A DNA stretch of 64,000 nt from positions 434,001 through 498,000 of the forward strand of contig MBPM02000023.1 in NCBI GenBank assembly GCA_001695595.3, in the 5' to 3' direction. A program made the position numbers and the translations under genes. Shown piece after piece: positions 24,701 to 37,181 of the stretch. Every line of letters begins with the position of its first letter. The stretch's first letter is position 1. The notes beneath the pieces are model-generated. The model made no database searches and had not been told where the DNA came from. It saw only the letters and a program-made list of their open reading frames with translations. This DNA is from Plasmopara viticola (lineage: Eukaryota > Oomycota > Peronosporomycetes > Peronosporales > Peronosporaceae).

Positions 24701-25849
24701 TATGTGCCGATTCTCATGCATTCGAAGGGAAGCACATCGGATGCGCCGTTCTTTAGCCAGCTATGCCAAGCCAGAGATCAGCAATTGTTGTCCACGACGA
24801 ACGCTGCTCAGCGGATGATCTACCACGTCACTTGCATCGTCGAGGCCACACCCTTGATCCGACTTGCCACACACTGTATGGCGAGCGCTTTTACAAAGTG
24901 CACGGATTATTACTCCACGTACATTACCACTAGGTCTTGGTTTACAGTATGACTTCATAGCAACAACCATCTATTAGGTGGCCATTTAATAAAAGAGCAA
25001 ATGAGTAGAGCTTTGGCCTTGATGCGTCGGCAAATGATCAGCCCCGCCACATTAAACATGCAGTGACTGCTATCTTCTACAAACGCTGCTTGATGGAGAA
25101 CGGCCCGCTCCACGAGCAATTGCAGAACCTTGTCCTTGGTGACTTGGCCAAAGACTAATTTTGCCGTTCACGCATGTAGTATAAGCTGTTCTCCACGAGC
25201 ACTGCTCAATGTATTACGTTGATTTTTTGTGCAGTGGTAGGCCCTCGCCTGCAACACATTAGCTAAAAATTGGCAGTGTCACCACTGATAATTTGAAATG
25301 CTGCTTCCCACGAGCACCGCTCAGTAATTTAAGTGCCTGTTATCGACACCATTACTTTCCATATTCAACGCTTTTATATCCAACACAAACTATTAGATAA
25401 GCGGTCCTGGACGAAATCAACAATGGCAACTTTTGCACGAGGTAAATATCGGATCCCAAATATACACATTGTTCTTTGGAAAAGGAACACCACAGTGTAA
25501 CCTTACAAGATTCACCTTCGTCGTTCCCACCGGACAAAAATGTACGTCATGAAATTAACTTATATTGAGACATCAAATATCTCTTGACACGGCAGCGGCC
25601 TTTGCCAAAGAAAAACTGTTACGTCCTTGCACGTGGCCGAAATGATCTGAAAGAGTAAATAACTCAATTTACGTCGACATTCTCGTTGGCATATTTAATG
25701 TCAATGGGCGCATTGCACACGCTTACATAAGCTAATTGTGGCCTCCATCTCGGCACAGATACTGCTTTCTAGAAACTACGTGCTGCAAAACACAAGATGA
25801 GGTGTTTAATGAACAGTTTGCTTGACTTTGCTGACGAGTTTTATCTATT
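21761..25849. other. Gene-poor, decayed repeat DNA
   Basis: Short, stop-ridden frames only. The minus strand at about 23,450-23,700 reads like a degraded protein with several stops, but no family could be named. The end of the stretch probably merges into the gypsy element that follows. Confidence 0.4.
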
Positions 25850-28200
25850 TAAAAGAGAGTGACATTTAATAACCGTGGTCAGTACCCTTAGCAGTATGGC
25901 CTGGGATTATTTAGTCATGCCCCAGGCCTCTCTGAAGTGCCTGCAACGTTTGATCGTCTGCTGACGCGATTGTTATGACCCCACTTAGTGTATACACACG
26001 TAAACTTTGATGACAGTCTTGTCCATAGTTGTGCGAACACGAAAGGACGGACAAAATTTCGCTTCGTCTATTTGCGAGCAGTGGTTAAGTGCATGCACAG
26101 GAACAAGCCTTACACTATCTAAATTAGTGCGTTTTTGGCGTAGAAGCGGTGCTGTATAAAAAAACTAGAAGGTCAAGGTTATTGTGAATTAGCTTGTTGC
26201 AATAGGCAAGAGAGGCTTGTAGGAGCGATTTGACCTTGTAAATTTCTAGAACAATTGTACAAATTACGCAGGTGTATACAAATCACTGTCTGACCCTTAT
26301 CAATCGGACACATAACGGATGTGAAGCTTTCAGCAGCAGAAGATATTTATCAAAGACAAGAAGAGGCTGTTACAGGTGCCAATACTGGTTTGTCAGATCC
26401 AGAACGACGGTCCAACATCGTCTACAGCGCGTCAAGTTTTGCATCGGTATTAATCATGATGCATGCAAAATGACGCAGAGGATCGAAATCTAATAATTGC
26501 ATTGTATTATCATCAGCTAAAGGATGCTGACATCGACTATCTTGTACATGAGAAATAGATACTTGCGTTAGAGTGCGATCTCGTCTTTGTAATTAGTCGT
26601 ATAAGCCATTCGTTAGTTATACAGATCATAAGTCACTACGCAGTTTCCCCACCGCTCACAGATATTGACCAATTGGCTTTATCTGTGGAGTATCAGATCG
26701 AGACGAGTATAAGACAGATGAATAAAAAGTTTTGGCTGATGCGTTGTCGCGTCGCACAGACTTTGAGTTTTTCATAATACAGCGGTTCCTGATCTGTAGC
26801 GTATTACATCAGTGCTGTGTACGCGCGAGATGGCATGTACTCAGAACAGCGATCGGCTTAAAGGGTTAGACGATATGTAGTCTTTTCGGAGAAATCTAAC
26901 GATGCACTCGATATAAGCCAGGCTGTCGATATACAACTCCTATCAAAACGGACAACGACTCCTCAAGAAAATATTGAAACATTGCATCTTCAATAAGTCT
27001 TCAATACATCATTTGATGATTTTGTGAAAGAAGAGGTACAAATTAGCAAGCACATGTTATTAATGCTTCAGGATGTAGAAGTGTATTTGCACACAAATGA
27101 AATGACTCAGTGGCCCAAACTCTTGCTTAATGCTGCTGCATCATTGGCAAATCACTGCTGGCAGACCACATATACGATCTCTTAACTCAGCTAATCGAAG
27201 GGTTTGACAGGCAACATTGATGTTGTAATCTTTGCTGATAATTGAGTAAAATGGCTCACTTAGCGGCTGTGCTAAGCACAGTCAGCGGTGCTGAAACAGC
27301 TGTGCTGTTCACTGACCGTGTTTTTTTCAACATGGACTTTCAGGGTCAATTGTCTTCAAATGCAGACCCCGCTTACAGTCGTTTATCGAAGAGCATTTCA
27401 CGGCTCTTAACACCAGGTTAAACATGCTCACAACAGACCATCAGCAGACCTATGATCAGACCGAGTGGAGGAGTAACATTGTCGAAGATGTGTTGCCTCG
27501 TAAATACGCAGATATGATAATGCGTCGGAGAAAGATTCTTTCGTTTGCTGTGCCTTCATTTATTGATGCCGTTCATGTCCGACATGCTATCCGCTATTTT
27601 ATAAGCTGACCCCTTAGTTTCGTATGCAGGGTATCATCCGAGACCTCCTCGAAATAGTTTAGAGTAGCAGTACATGCTGCAGACTCACGATTGTGGCTTT
27701 AACCTTGTTGAAGTTTGTCATGCTTACAGACGTATCTTCATAGACTCGTATAAGAGTTATAGCTGACCAGATTTTCTTGTTTATATACAAGCGTAACCTT
27801 CCGCAGACCCACATCCTAATCATAATGGCTACATTGTAAGCCACAAAGGCATGAATATTTTTACAGCTTAGTGTCAATCAAGCCGCCAGATGCTGACACC
27901 AAAATGGTCGTTAACCAGCATGCATGATGCGTGACCTGGAGAAATGCACAAAGACATACCATACAATTTTGGTGTACTACACAAGCGACGACGTCGATCG
28001 AGAAAAGCTCGAAATAAAGTATGACAACAACACTGCAAATCAGTGTACTACGCCGTACATTCTTATTTATATCAAAGTCCATTTGCCATATCGATTTAAA
28101 ATTGTACACCGCGATCAAACAGTCAAATATTTGTATAAGTATGTGTACTAAGGTTTTGTCAAGGCCGTGATAGCCATCGAAGCTTTTCAAGGTAGAAGAG
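25850..28200 (+). mobile_element. Ty3/gypsy pol relic (RT, RNase H, integrase)
   Basis: The plus strand carries gypsy pol motifs in the correct order, broken by stops and frameshifts. Reverse transcriptase: WDYLVMPQ (about 25,900), then FDRLLTRLL and VYTHVNFDDSLVHS with the DD catalytic pair (about 25,950-26,030), then FVYLRAVVKCMHRNKPY. RNase H: VSYTDHKSLR (about 26,610) and LADALSRRTDFE (about 26,730-26,770), the classic end of gypsy RNase H. Integrase: TRLNMLTTDHQQTYDQTEW (about 27,415-27,470), matching the TRL.MSTA.HPQTDGQTER signature with substitutions. LTRs were not delimited. The copy is old and not functional. Confidence 0.87.
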
Positions 28201-30358
28201 ACAGCCTCAAACTTGATTCAGGCAGCACTACCGATTTTTGGCTGCAGATCCAGTGGAAGCGCGTATTCAACTTCCAAATACTCAGTGTAGAGCAAAACAT
28301 GCCATGATGATTAACCACGAGGGAGAGTTTCTATTCTCGCTCTTTGAAGCTGATGAAGTAGACCAAGCTCTTGATCCTTAGAGCCGCGTTATGCTGCACA
28401 ACATCTTGAAATATGTCATCGACAAATTCGACAGTCAAGATACCAAGAATCAATTTGATTTGATCTGGTGCCGAGATCACTTCATTAGAGGAGCTTTTTT
28501 GTAAAAGCAACTTGATGTTTAAAAACGGTTCGACAAATTCACGAGGCTATTTATCATTTGCAGCGGGACATACTGAGCAACCATTGAACATGACTTATGA
28601 AAAAAAAGTCGCTTTCTGTCACGTGGCTCCAGTTAGATAACCCTAGTAATTGTGTGAAGTCCATAAAAACTATCAATGCCTGTCGGAAGTCGTCATGTTT
28701 GTGGGCTAGTAGTTGTCGCCACTATGAGCACGAGATTGTGTTCTACCGACAACAAAAGTTCCGCAGAAGAGGTTTCTGTCTTTTTGTGCTTTAATCCAAC
28801 TAAAAAAAGACGACATGATATAAAAGCGTCCAAAAAATGTGCATCAAGAATATGCACACCGAAGATGGTGCTAAAGCTTAAAGATTCGGAAAATATGGAT
28901 TTTAAGGAATTAGATTCTATTTCTAACAAAGTTCGCGAATACCGCCATTCTTTAGATCGTCACGGATGAGCTCTTTGCCAGACGGACCATATCGACCACA
29001 ATCAGCGTTGAACATTGCACGAACAAGGCTATGAAGCGAAAAATGAGCGGGCGATATCATATATTCCTATTTAACGACTGGGTTGATGAAGACAGCTTCT
29101 TTGAGTCCGAAACCTTGAATATAAGCAACCCCAATAAAGGCGACACACAAGAAAATTGATTTTTTCATAATAGCGCAGAAATTAATATCTAATTTAACGG
29201 GACATTAATCTTGAGTGGTTGTGCGATACAAAATCTAATATAAAGGGTGAGCGTCGCGGCAGAGGTGCTCAACTAGTGCTCATTAGTCATGGCAATTATT
29301 AAAAGTTTCGATCGTGTCTTCGCCGTAAGCAGTTATTGGTGCATCCAGTTTTTGTTGCGACGGTCGAAGGCGCAAAGACAGACGACGCTAAATTGGGGTA
29401 TCTATATCTTGCCTTACTGCCTCTTACATGAACATCTTGAAGTAGATCAACTTAGGGTGACTTTGGGCTAAAGACACGAGAAAATGATATAATATTTATG
29501 ACAATGAAGCGTATCGAAGATACGCGCTGCGTCTAGTAGCAGCCAAACGGCTCGAGCTGCACAACTATACCATTGCATCTATGATTATAAGTTTGATTTT
29601 TAAATGTCCTAACTCCTAACGCTTTATGGGCGCGGCTTACGGACGTTAGGTATTTGCAGCTTAATTTAAGCACATTAAGCACTTATGACTGTGAGCACAC
29701 TTGCGATGTACAAGTTACAAATTTTGGATATGCGCACTCATGTTTTACATATCATCTTGTAGTCTTCAGTCGTATCTATTCCTCATTTTATGCTTCAATT
29801 ATTTTTGGACGCTGTGCTCTTAAAAGCTTTGTTTGAAATGCCTCTATACAAATTCCACGTTGTACAGCTTTAAGGTGTTCATGAGTTTTATGTAATGCTA
29901 GCTCAGTAGGCTCCTGCTAAATTAAGTCAGAGAGGGCGAAACTTTATTGTCTTCGTTCAAACCATTCGACAAATCAGTAACTCCAAGAAATGTACAATGT
30001 ACTACAACGCAGGAGCATAAATGGCAATATGTATAGCCATTGAAATTATTCTAATCTGAGAGGATATTTAAGGACACATTGCGGCTTGCATTATATTGCG
30101 CAGTACTTTCGCGGCCTAAGCACTAACCTCCCGTTGATACTTTTCGTCAAAATGGACCCTAGATGTCCAGAGCATGATCAGTGGATCCACTATCATATTC
30201 TTGAGCTTATGTTATTATGATGTGATTGGTCAACAAATACGTTATTAATATGTTATGCCAACGGAAAAAACTGATGTTTACGACGTACTCAGCGTAGCCA
30301 TCACATACAATCTATATTATATCATGGAACAGAGAATTAAGAGTTGCGCATAACTTTA
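28201..30358. other. Gene-poor stretch
   Basis: No supported gene. A 97-codon plus-strand frame at 28,676-28,969 has a lysine-rich middle but no recognised domain and no neighbouring exon that would support it. Confidence 0.35.
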
Positions 30359-30368
30359 TTTTACTTTA
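30359..30368 (+). repeat. Target-site duplication, left copy (MULE copy 2)
   Basis: The 10-bp sequence TTTTACTTTA lies immediately left of the element start GGGAGAATGG and is repeated exactly at 31155-31164. Mutator-like elements usually duplicate about 9-11 bp. Confidence 0.85.
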
Positions 30369-31154
30369 GGGAGAATGGATAAAATGTGCGAAAAAATATA
30401 TTTTAATGAAATTTTTTTACCTTAAATTACAACTTTTCCACTCAAAAGAAAAAATCTACCTACGAAGTCGAAAAAACTATTGAAAAAAAGACTCTACGCA
30501 GTAAAAAAAACAAATTTTTGTCTGCGCATCACTGGTGCATCGACACTTGTTGTGTCTCACTCCACTCTGTCCCAGTTCACTCTTTGTCACAAATGGTTTC
30601 ACTTCGAGTGCTTCATCGTAGGCAAGAAGATACGTTTTGGTTGACCACATAACAATTCACGTGCTGCTATGAGTTGTCGACATGAAGCATTCATTTTCTT
30701 CACATACCCGCATGTGCAGGTACCACTGATATTATTTACCTCAACAGCATACTTTATTGGCTTTTTGTTCCAATTCGAACCAATACAACAACCGATGTAG
30801 TTGGAGTTGGCCATACTTGGATCGTTTCCACATTTAACATTGAAGTGATGCAACTGGCAGCATAAGTCGTAACCACACCCCATTGATTGGTCTGTCCACC
30901 TAACTCAAGCCACACTTTGTAACAGACAAATTTGAACCCGCGTCATCTCTGTTTGCATTGCATCTTAACCATCTCTTCATAATTGTATGCGGTAAAATTA
31001 CTATTTAAAAGTATTAACTCTCTTTTTTATATTTTTTAATGTATATTTTTTCGATTGCTGCAAAGATAATCATTGCTAGGTATATTTTTTTGCTTTTTCA
31101 ATGGAGAAGTTTTTTTTCATTAAATTAAAGAAAGGTATAGTTCCTCCATTGTCC
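30369..31154 (-). mobile_element. Internally deleted MULE (copy 2, same family as 6315-7921)
   Basis: A 786-bp element starting GGGAGAATGG and ending with the reverse complement of GGACAATGG, flanked by a perfect 10-bp duplication. Its left part parallels copy 1 closely. Shared stretches include CTGGTGCATYGACRCTTGTTGTGTC, the GTTTCACTTCGAGT...TTCATCGTAGGCAAG block, and the minus-strand SWIM region (NKKPIKYAVEVN, GTCTCGYVKK, then CRQLIAA). It then jumps to the right end. The central transposase core seen in copy 1 (about 7050-7650) is missing, so this is a non-autonomous derivative of about half the length. The orientation is the same as copy 1. Confidence 0.85.
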
Positions 31155-31164
31155 TTTTACTTTA
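31155..31164 (+). repeat. Target-site duplication, right copy (MULE copy 2)
   Basis: An exact second copy of TTTTACTTTA, fixing the right boundary of the element at 31154. Confidence 0.85.
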
Positions 31165-34100
31165 TGACCGGAATTTTTCAAGAACGCAACAAAAAGAGCC
31201 CGGCCCACGAAGACCCATTTCATGCTGCCGACTTAATTTTTTGCTCCCGAACTGCCATGCTGCGACACCATGTATAATAATTACCTGTGATTCGGACATC
31301 GGAAGCAGTCGGGCGGTGGCATGTGGCATCGATACGGAGCGTATTTTATAATATGACGAACTCCATAAACGTGAAACAGGATAATTTTTTTGGGCACGAA
31401 GTATGTCTGGGCTAAACATTTAGTTTTTTGCTGAAGACTATACAAAAATCGTTTGTAAGAAAGTACAAAGTGCTGCAAATTGGATTTTTGCGAATGCAAC
31501 TGTCATGATAAAAGGCAGACGAACTGGAAGTCGGCACGTTTTGAAAATATGACTACAAATCGATTGTCAACAGCGACGCGAACGACGTTTTTTTGCATTT
31601 ATAATACAGTGCCCGATTTTCAATAATGTAGTAATAACCCTTCTTTTTGGCTTTTTGCACGGGTAATTTTAGTAACGACACGCATGGCGATAAAAACTTT
31701 AACCGCATATCATCACGAATCGCTGATCACAGACGTGCAGTGCGCATCTAAAAGAACCCACGCTTCTCCGCGATTAATATCAGTATGCCATAATTCGATG
31801 TATTCGGTGACGGCAAAATTTCTAAACACAATTTTTATTATGATGCATCTTTGAATGTGAACACTGAGATTCGATAAGTGGTTTTTTAACTCCTTACGAA
31901 TGGTTCGCTGTCGTGTCAAGTCATCCCGACCATTCTCGATTCGGATTCCATAAACACCCTTGATTTTTGACCCAGCGCTTATCAAGGGAAAGCAGGTGAA
32001 ATCCTGCCGTCGGTACGTAAAGAACAAAACAAACATCATGATCATGTGGTTCATGATCCCTGAGAATTGTGCTTTTTCGTCCGACACTAATGCCTTTCGA
32101 ATAGACGAGTTCTAGCTACAATCCTGCATGCGTTGCAGTCTCTTGAAGTATGCTTTACGCGCGCGTTAGTCAGCAAGAAAGAGCGGTGTGCCGCAGAACT
32201 AGTAAATCGGTTTGCAGTCCGTCACCAGTTCTTTCACGATTTCTTCACCAAATACGTTAAACATTTGGTCGTGTGTGACATTGTCTGCTATGTTCTCTTG
32301 CGCTTTTTGCTCGGAAATGAGCACGTATACTTTATTTGCCGCTTCCTTCTGCCGCTCTTTTATTCTATTTCAAAACATTTCCAACTGTATTGTGTTCTTA
32401 ATACTTGCTTACTTTCAAGCTGAATGTGTTTTTCTCACGTTGAAGACTGCGTAGTACTCGTTGTTGTGCTTTCATCTTAACATGTAAAACTGAGATTATG
32501 ATTTGCTTCCAGATCTTATGTATGGAATTGAGACCGGCTAGTTAAAAAGCAAAGTGCAAACTCCAAAGCAATTTAAGACAGAGTAAACGTTTTGTAAGTT
32601 TGTCAAAAATTGCTCTTTATCGATAAATTTGATGAGCGTTTCTGCACTTTTGGTCACATTATTGCAGAGGTACGCTTGGCAGGAAAGATAACTAATGTGC
32701 TTGCTCCTAGCAAACAGAGACTGCTGTTTTCCGGAGGTCATCTAGCGTATTCTACGTTTACGCTAGCACTTGAACTTGGCGTGCAATCAACTTGCCTGAA
32801 ACATCCGCACCAAGCGTCAGCTATACGCATGTAATTAATGGATACATTTGGGTCCTTTACGTTGTACAGCTGGCTCCTTACATCTGCATTTGCGAGCAAA
32901 CGAGCCCTACGGAGCTTATTGCGCCGTCATGACTGAATCTTCATACGAAACACAGCACTTCCACATCTAGGTTTAGCTCTTCTGGCATAATTTTAGTTGC
33001 CAAACTTATCGACAGTAATCCTTAGATCAAGACAGCACATTCTGCCTGTCGCTCAACTTGATTTTGTCTTGATCCCAGGCAGCATCTTCCTTCTCATCGC
33101 TATCCGCAATCGTGTCAAATTTTCTTTTTTTAACGGAACAGTATAGCACACTTGTAAAAGCCCGAGTCGTCATTGTTGATGTCCGATTTGGAGTCCATCT
33201 GCTCTTTGTGTTTTTCTTTACTCGTATTAGTTATATAGGTCACCTTGTGCACATATCGCGTAGTGCTTAAGCTGATTAATATAAAAGAAAGCACGTTAGA
33301 AGCCCGGAAGTTACGCAAAGTCACTTGATGTGTTATTTGAAACATATTATTAGATTTTCTTCTTGTGTCCTGAGTTGAAAAGGGCCTAAGCCACATACCA
33401 GGTGCAAGGCGTGATGGCATGAGTAAACGTAACTTTATCGGCGATGCTTTCTCATCTTTATCTACAGTGTTTTATTTATACTTACAAAGATTATGTAGTT
33501 AGCGTGGAGGGCAACACATTTTGAGTCGCACTGCAAAAGCCCCAACGATTGAACAAGCAGAATGAAGTATGCAAATCTTGTAAAGGCGGGGGCAAATCTT
33601 ATAGAATTTAGTCAAGGGCTACGAACAAAGCTCCAAGTTTCGCATCGCCATCAAATTTAGCTCATGCGCAGCTTCATGCACTGACCGTAAATTTATCTCT
33701 AAACTTTGGCACATAAAGAGTTTGAACTCCTTCCGTTCGTCGCTTGATGACATCTTCAAGACACTAATTTAAAGCTGCCACCGATGTCAACGAAGACGTG
33801 AGCACTTGACGACCAGCAGTAAGGGCAAGGTCGACCAAGCTATCACCACATGATGTAAACGTCTATGATTAACCATACACAATATTTTCTTACTATTTGT
33901 ATCCATATTTAAAATTGCTGCAATTCCTGTCAGGCCCAAGACTTTTTTGGCTCGTCCGACTGCAAAAACTTGCAGAACTGGCAGATCCTCCTGAACAAGG
34001 CTGAACCGTCGATCCGCGTTCTTCCGAAGATGAGCTTTAATTCAATAGTTATGTCAGTAGAAACCTCCTTTGTAACTATAAAAGCATGCATAGCTTTTAA

Positions 34101-34650
34101 GTCAATAATAATTCAAAGCAAAAAAATCCATGCGATCAATCTATCGCATGTTTTAAAAGGTAAAGCGTATACTTGATACCTGAAACGATTGTGCCATAAA
34201 ATATTTCTGTCGTCATAAAACCCTTAGACTTGCTAATAGCTGCAGCATCAGTACAACGGGCAACAAAAATCACGTCGGAAATTCTTAGCTATATACAAAT
34301 TAGGCTGATGTGATGGGGCATTTTGTATTGGGAGAGAATTTGTATCTGAGAAGGACTTTGGCTGGTATTTCTTTGTATTTTATCCGTGCAAGTGAACGCT
34401 ATGACTGTCGATTGAGGTGAGCGCGGTACAAGGTAAGATGTAAAGTAAACACATTTTGGGTGCTTAGTTCGCAAGCTTTCATGTTATGTCTAAGCCACTT
34501 TTTCATATATCAGGTTTACTGTGTTGGACCCCTTATTTAACTCAATTTACCATTGCATTCGCAGTTTTATGATAAATCCCTGGAGCGACAGCTAATTAAT
34601 GGTATCAACGATTGTGGGCCATAAAGGATCGGCTTACATCTTGTTAGTCA
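31165..34650. other. Gene-poor stretch
   Basis: No gene, RNA or delimitable repeat could be supported in this 3.5 kb. ORFs are short on both strands and lack recognisable motifs. Confidence 0.35.
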
Positions 34651-34726
34651 CGTGCTTCCTGTGGAAAATGCGACTGTCGACTCTTTTGCAAAAGCATTGT
34701 GGACGCCACATGCTGATTATTTCCAG

Positions 34727-35707
34727 ATGTTCATTAAACCCTGCAATTTTTGTGTGAACCCACATCCACCGATGGAGCCGTTCCATAATCTATCTTCTCT
34801 TGGACAGACGTGCGTGGCTCGTAAGTCATTAAAGCTTCTCCCTTTCGACACTAAATTCCCAGACATGATTGCGTCCCGCCCCGACTCGGTCTCTGCTTCT
34901 TGCCCTACATTAGTTACTTCTGTGACTGCCTGTACTGCGATGTATGAAGAGCACGTGCACGACCCTAGAGGGCTGTGCCGCTACCCAAGCAAAAAGTGCT
35001 TGAATCCACGTGTACTTAAACGCAATGGTGAGCGTCACAACCTGTGTGAGTTTCACCGCTTGAAGGCCAATAAGAACCAACGCCGCCTGGAGCTCAAGCG
35101 CAAGGCTCGTGCGCAGGCGTTTGCTGGTGAAGAGATTCCTAACAAGAGCTTGCGTGTGCACAAGAAGCAGCGACAACGCACGCGCCGGGCTCCTCTCAGT
35201 ACACACTTAGCCATGAAGGAGGAAGCCCGTGCTAAGGCCGAGGAGAGGAGCAAAGCCAAAGCGTTCGTATCAGGCCTCACGAATAATTTCCTACATGATC
35301 TAGTTCTATTAGATGGCATGTACGACCGAATTGACTTCAATAGGAAGAAAGAGCAGCCAGACGTTTCGATAAAGTCGATCAGGCTGAATTCTGCTGCAAA
35401 AAGTGCACGAGAGGAGGAGCTACTGTATCTCCCCGACGCAATGGACAATCAGATGCTAGATCGCATCTTAGAGGACGAACAGGCCAAAGCTGCTGCGGTG
35501 GGTAGGGGCGAGCATACGGGTCGACGAGAGGATGCGATGGTCTTGTTGCCTGAGGTTGAAATGTCCCCTCTGGACGTAAGCGAGAGCTGGGATACCTTGA
35601 ACTTCAGTGACCACTGGCTTACAGTTTCGCCAGCCGATCTGTCGGCTAAAGACTCTGATGCCCAAGTGGCTGTAAAGGATGAAAACGTGCTAGTCGCGGA
35701 CGTGTGA
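34727..35707 (+). CDS. Small basic C-x6-C-x15-C-x2-H protein, paralogue B
   Basis: A single-exon frame open from 34652. In-frame ATGs lie at 34727 (326 residues) and 34772 (311 residues), and the true start is undecided. The core reads CRYPSKKC, then NPRVLKRNGERHNLCEFH, then RLKANKNQRRLELKRK. It shares the Cys/His spacing C-x6-C-x15-C-x2-H and most residues with paralogue A at 21,059. After the core come basic stretches (KKQRQRTRRAP; KEEARAKAEERSKAKA) and an acidic, Ser/Asp-rich C-terminus. A zinc-stabilised nucleic-acid-binding or regulatory role is plausible from composition only. The gene ends 167 bp before the next same-strand gene. Confidence 0.78.
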   Translation: MFIKPCNFCVNPHPPMEPFHNLSSLGQTCVARKSLKLLPFDTKFPDMIASRPDSVSASCPTLVTSVTACTAMYEEHVHDPRGLCRYPSKKCLNPRVLKRNGERHNLCEFHRLKANKNQRRLELKRKARAQAFAGEEIPNKSLRVHKKQRQRTRRAPLSTHLAMKEEARAKAEERSKAKAFVSGLTNNFLHDLVLLDGMYDRIDFNRKKEQPDVSIKSIRLNSAAKSAREEELLYLPDAMDNQMLDRILEDEQAKAAAVGRGEHTGRREDAMVLLPEVEMSPLDVSESWDTLNFSDHWLTVSPADLSAKDSDAQVAVKDENVLVADV

Positions 35708-35874
35708 GCGCGTCATCTCCATCGTTATTTAGCTGTGAACCAAGCTCACGTTGTCGAGAATTTGCACGTTTATTGAGAAGCGCATACTATATCTGTATCC
35801 TAAAAATACTGCATCGGAAGACGTAGCGCAGCAACGACAGTGCATTTCCCTAGAATACAACCCGTTTTCAGACC

Positions 35875-36926
35875 ATGCCAAATGTTCGGCGGGTAACGGG
35901 CTCCACGCTAAACATGTCAAGCTTGATCATCGGTTGCGTGTTGGTTGGTTTAGTCGTTCTAGGTTTCCTCCAGCAGCACTTACAGAAGCGCAAGCGGCGA
36001 ACTCGTAAGCAAAGCGAAGTGCCGAGCCTATTAAATACTTGATCTTTGTTGTGACTCACGAGCTCAATTTGGTAGAATATCATCCTTCCCTCCAACTCCA
36101 ACAGTCTAGCAAAGGCGTGCTTGAACACATTGGTAAACGCAAAGAGGACCTGATACGTTATATCGGCAATCTCAAAGAGCAGCTTGCAGCTCGAGAAGAC
36201 CAGTTACGTTATCATGACGAACTCGAGGAAATCGTGACTTCACGCGTTGATACTGATCGCCGGGACAAGGAGGTGCACGCATTATGCATTGCTTGTTTTG
36301 TTAACCTTTTGACCACATATTGTAACCCGTTGTGGTGTGCAGGAATGGGCAATCTTAATGAAAGCAGGCAAGAAGATGTACGGAGACAATTGGGATTCAG
36401 TAAATGAAGACGAGTGCTCGCTTAGGTGACAAATGTTCGTGCTTGTTCCAGTAAAATTTAGACGCTTACGTGGTATGGATTGTTGACTAGAGAGCTAATG
36501 GAGTTGCACAAGGAAGAGCTACTTGAGTACAAGCGCTCGCTCCAAAATCAGCCAAAATCAAGTCGTCAACATTTTAGAGCCAAAAAGCAAAGCCCAGTTC
36601 GACCTCCGTCTGAATCTAATAGTTCCTTGCTCTCCGACGCAATAAGTACACCCACCCAGTGGCGATCTACACGAGCAAGAGCGGGGTCACTATCATCAGT
36701 AGTTTCGGCACAGTTTGAAGTCTCGAAAGATAAGACTACTTCACGCCCACCTGCACAGACGACACCAGTTCCAGCACTAGACTTGAGCCGGATAACGAGT
36801 AAAGCTACTGTTAATTTGCACCTCATTAATGCTCTGGTTGAGCCAGCTAAAAAGGAAGAGCGAAATAAGTTTGAGGCAAAATTTCAGAGGCAGACGCGAC
36901 TTGCAGCGATGCTCCGAAAGGACTAA
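35875..36926 (+). CDS. Membrane-anchored coiled-coil protein (4 exons), function unknown
   Basis: Inferred exons are 35875-36004, 36076-36272, 36343-36425 and 36491-36926, with introns of 65-71 bp and phases that fit, giving 281 residues. The N-terminus MPNVRRVTGSTLNMSS is followed by one hydrophobic segment (about residues 15-32, LIIGCVLVGLVVLGFL) and then a strongly basic stretch (QKRKRRT), as in a signal-anchor protein with a cytosolic body. Next comes a charged helical region likely to form coiled coil (GKRKEDLIRYIGNLKEQLA). EEWAILMKAGKKMYGDNWD is a compact motif I do not recognise. The C-terminal third is Ser/Pro/Thr-rich. It converges with the BET gene 201 bp away. Confidence 0.68.
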
Positions 36927-37119
36927 ATGTCTACCTCCAAAGTGCTGCGGCATATACAACTATAATACGTGCCTTAATTATGGTCAAAATGTAATATTCA
37001 CAGCGTGCTGATGTCGCACACGTACGTCTAGTGTTTATGTTTTAATTGCATTCAGGTCAGCAAAGACGAGGCCATCTACTCTTAGCTAAAGCAGCTTATC
37101 ATTGCTCACACATCAGTAT

Positions 37120-37181
37120 TAGTCTTCTTACTCGCTGGCCGTCGAGACTTTAGTCTTCTTACTCGCTGGCCGTCGAGACTT
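37120..37181. repeat. 31-bp tandem duplication over the BET stop codon
   Basis: Two exact, adjacent 31-bp units containing ACTCGCTGGCCGTCGAGACT are visible. On the minus strand the first unit is read as KSRRPASKKT. Because 31 is not a multiple of three, the second is read in another frame as KVSTASE and then stops. Confidence 0.92.
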
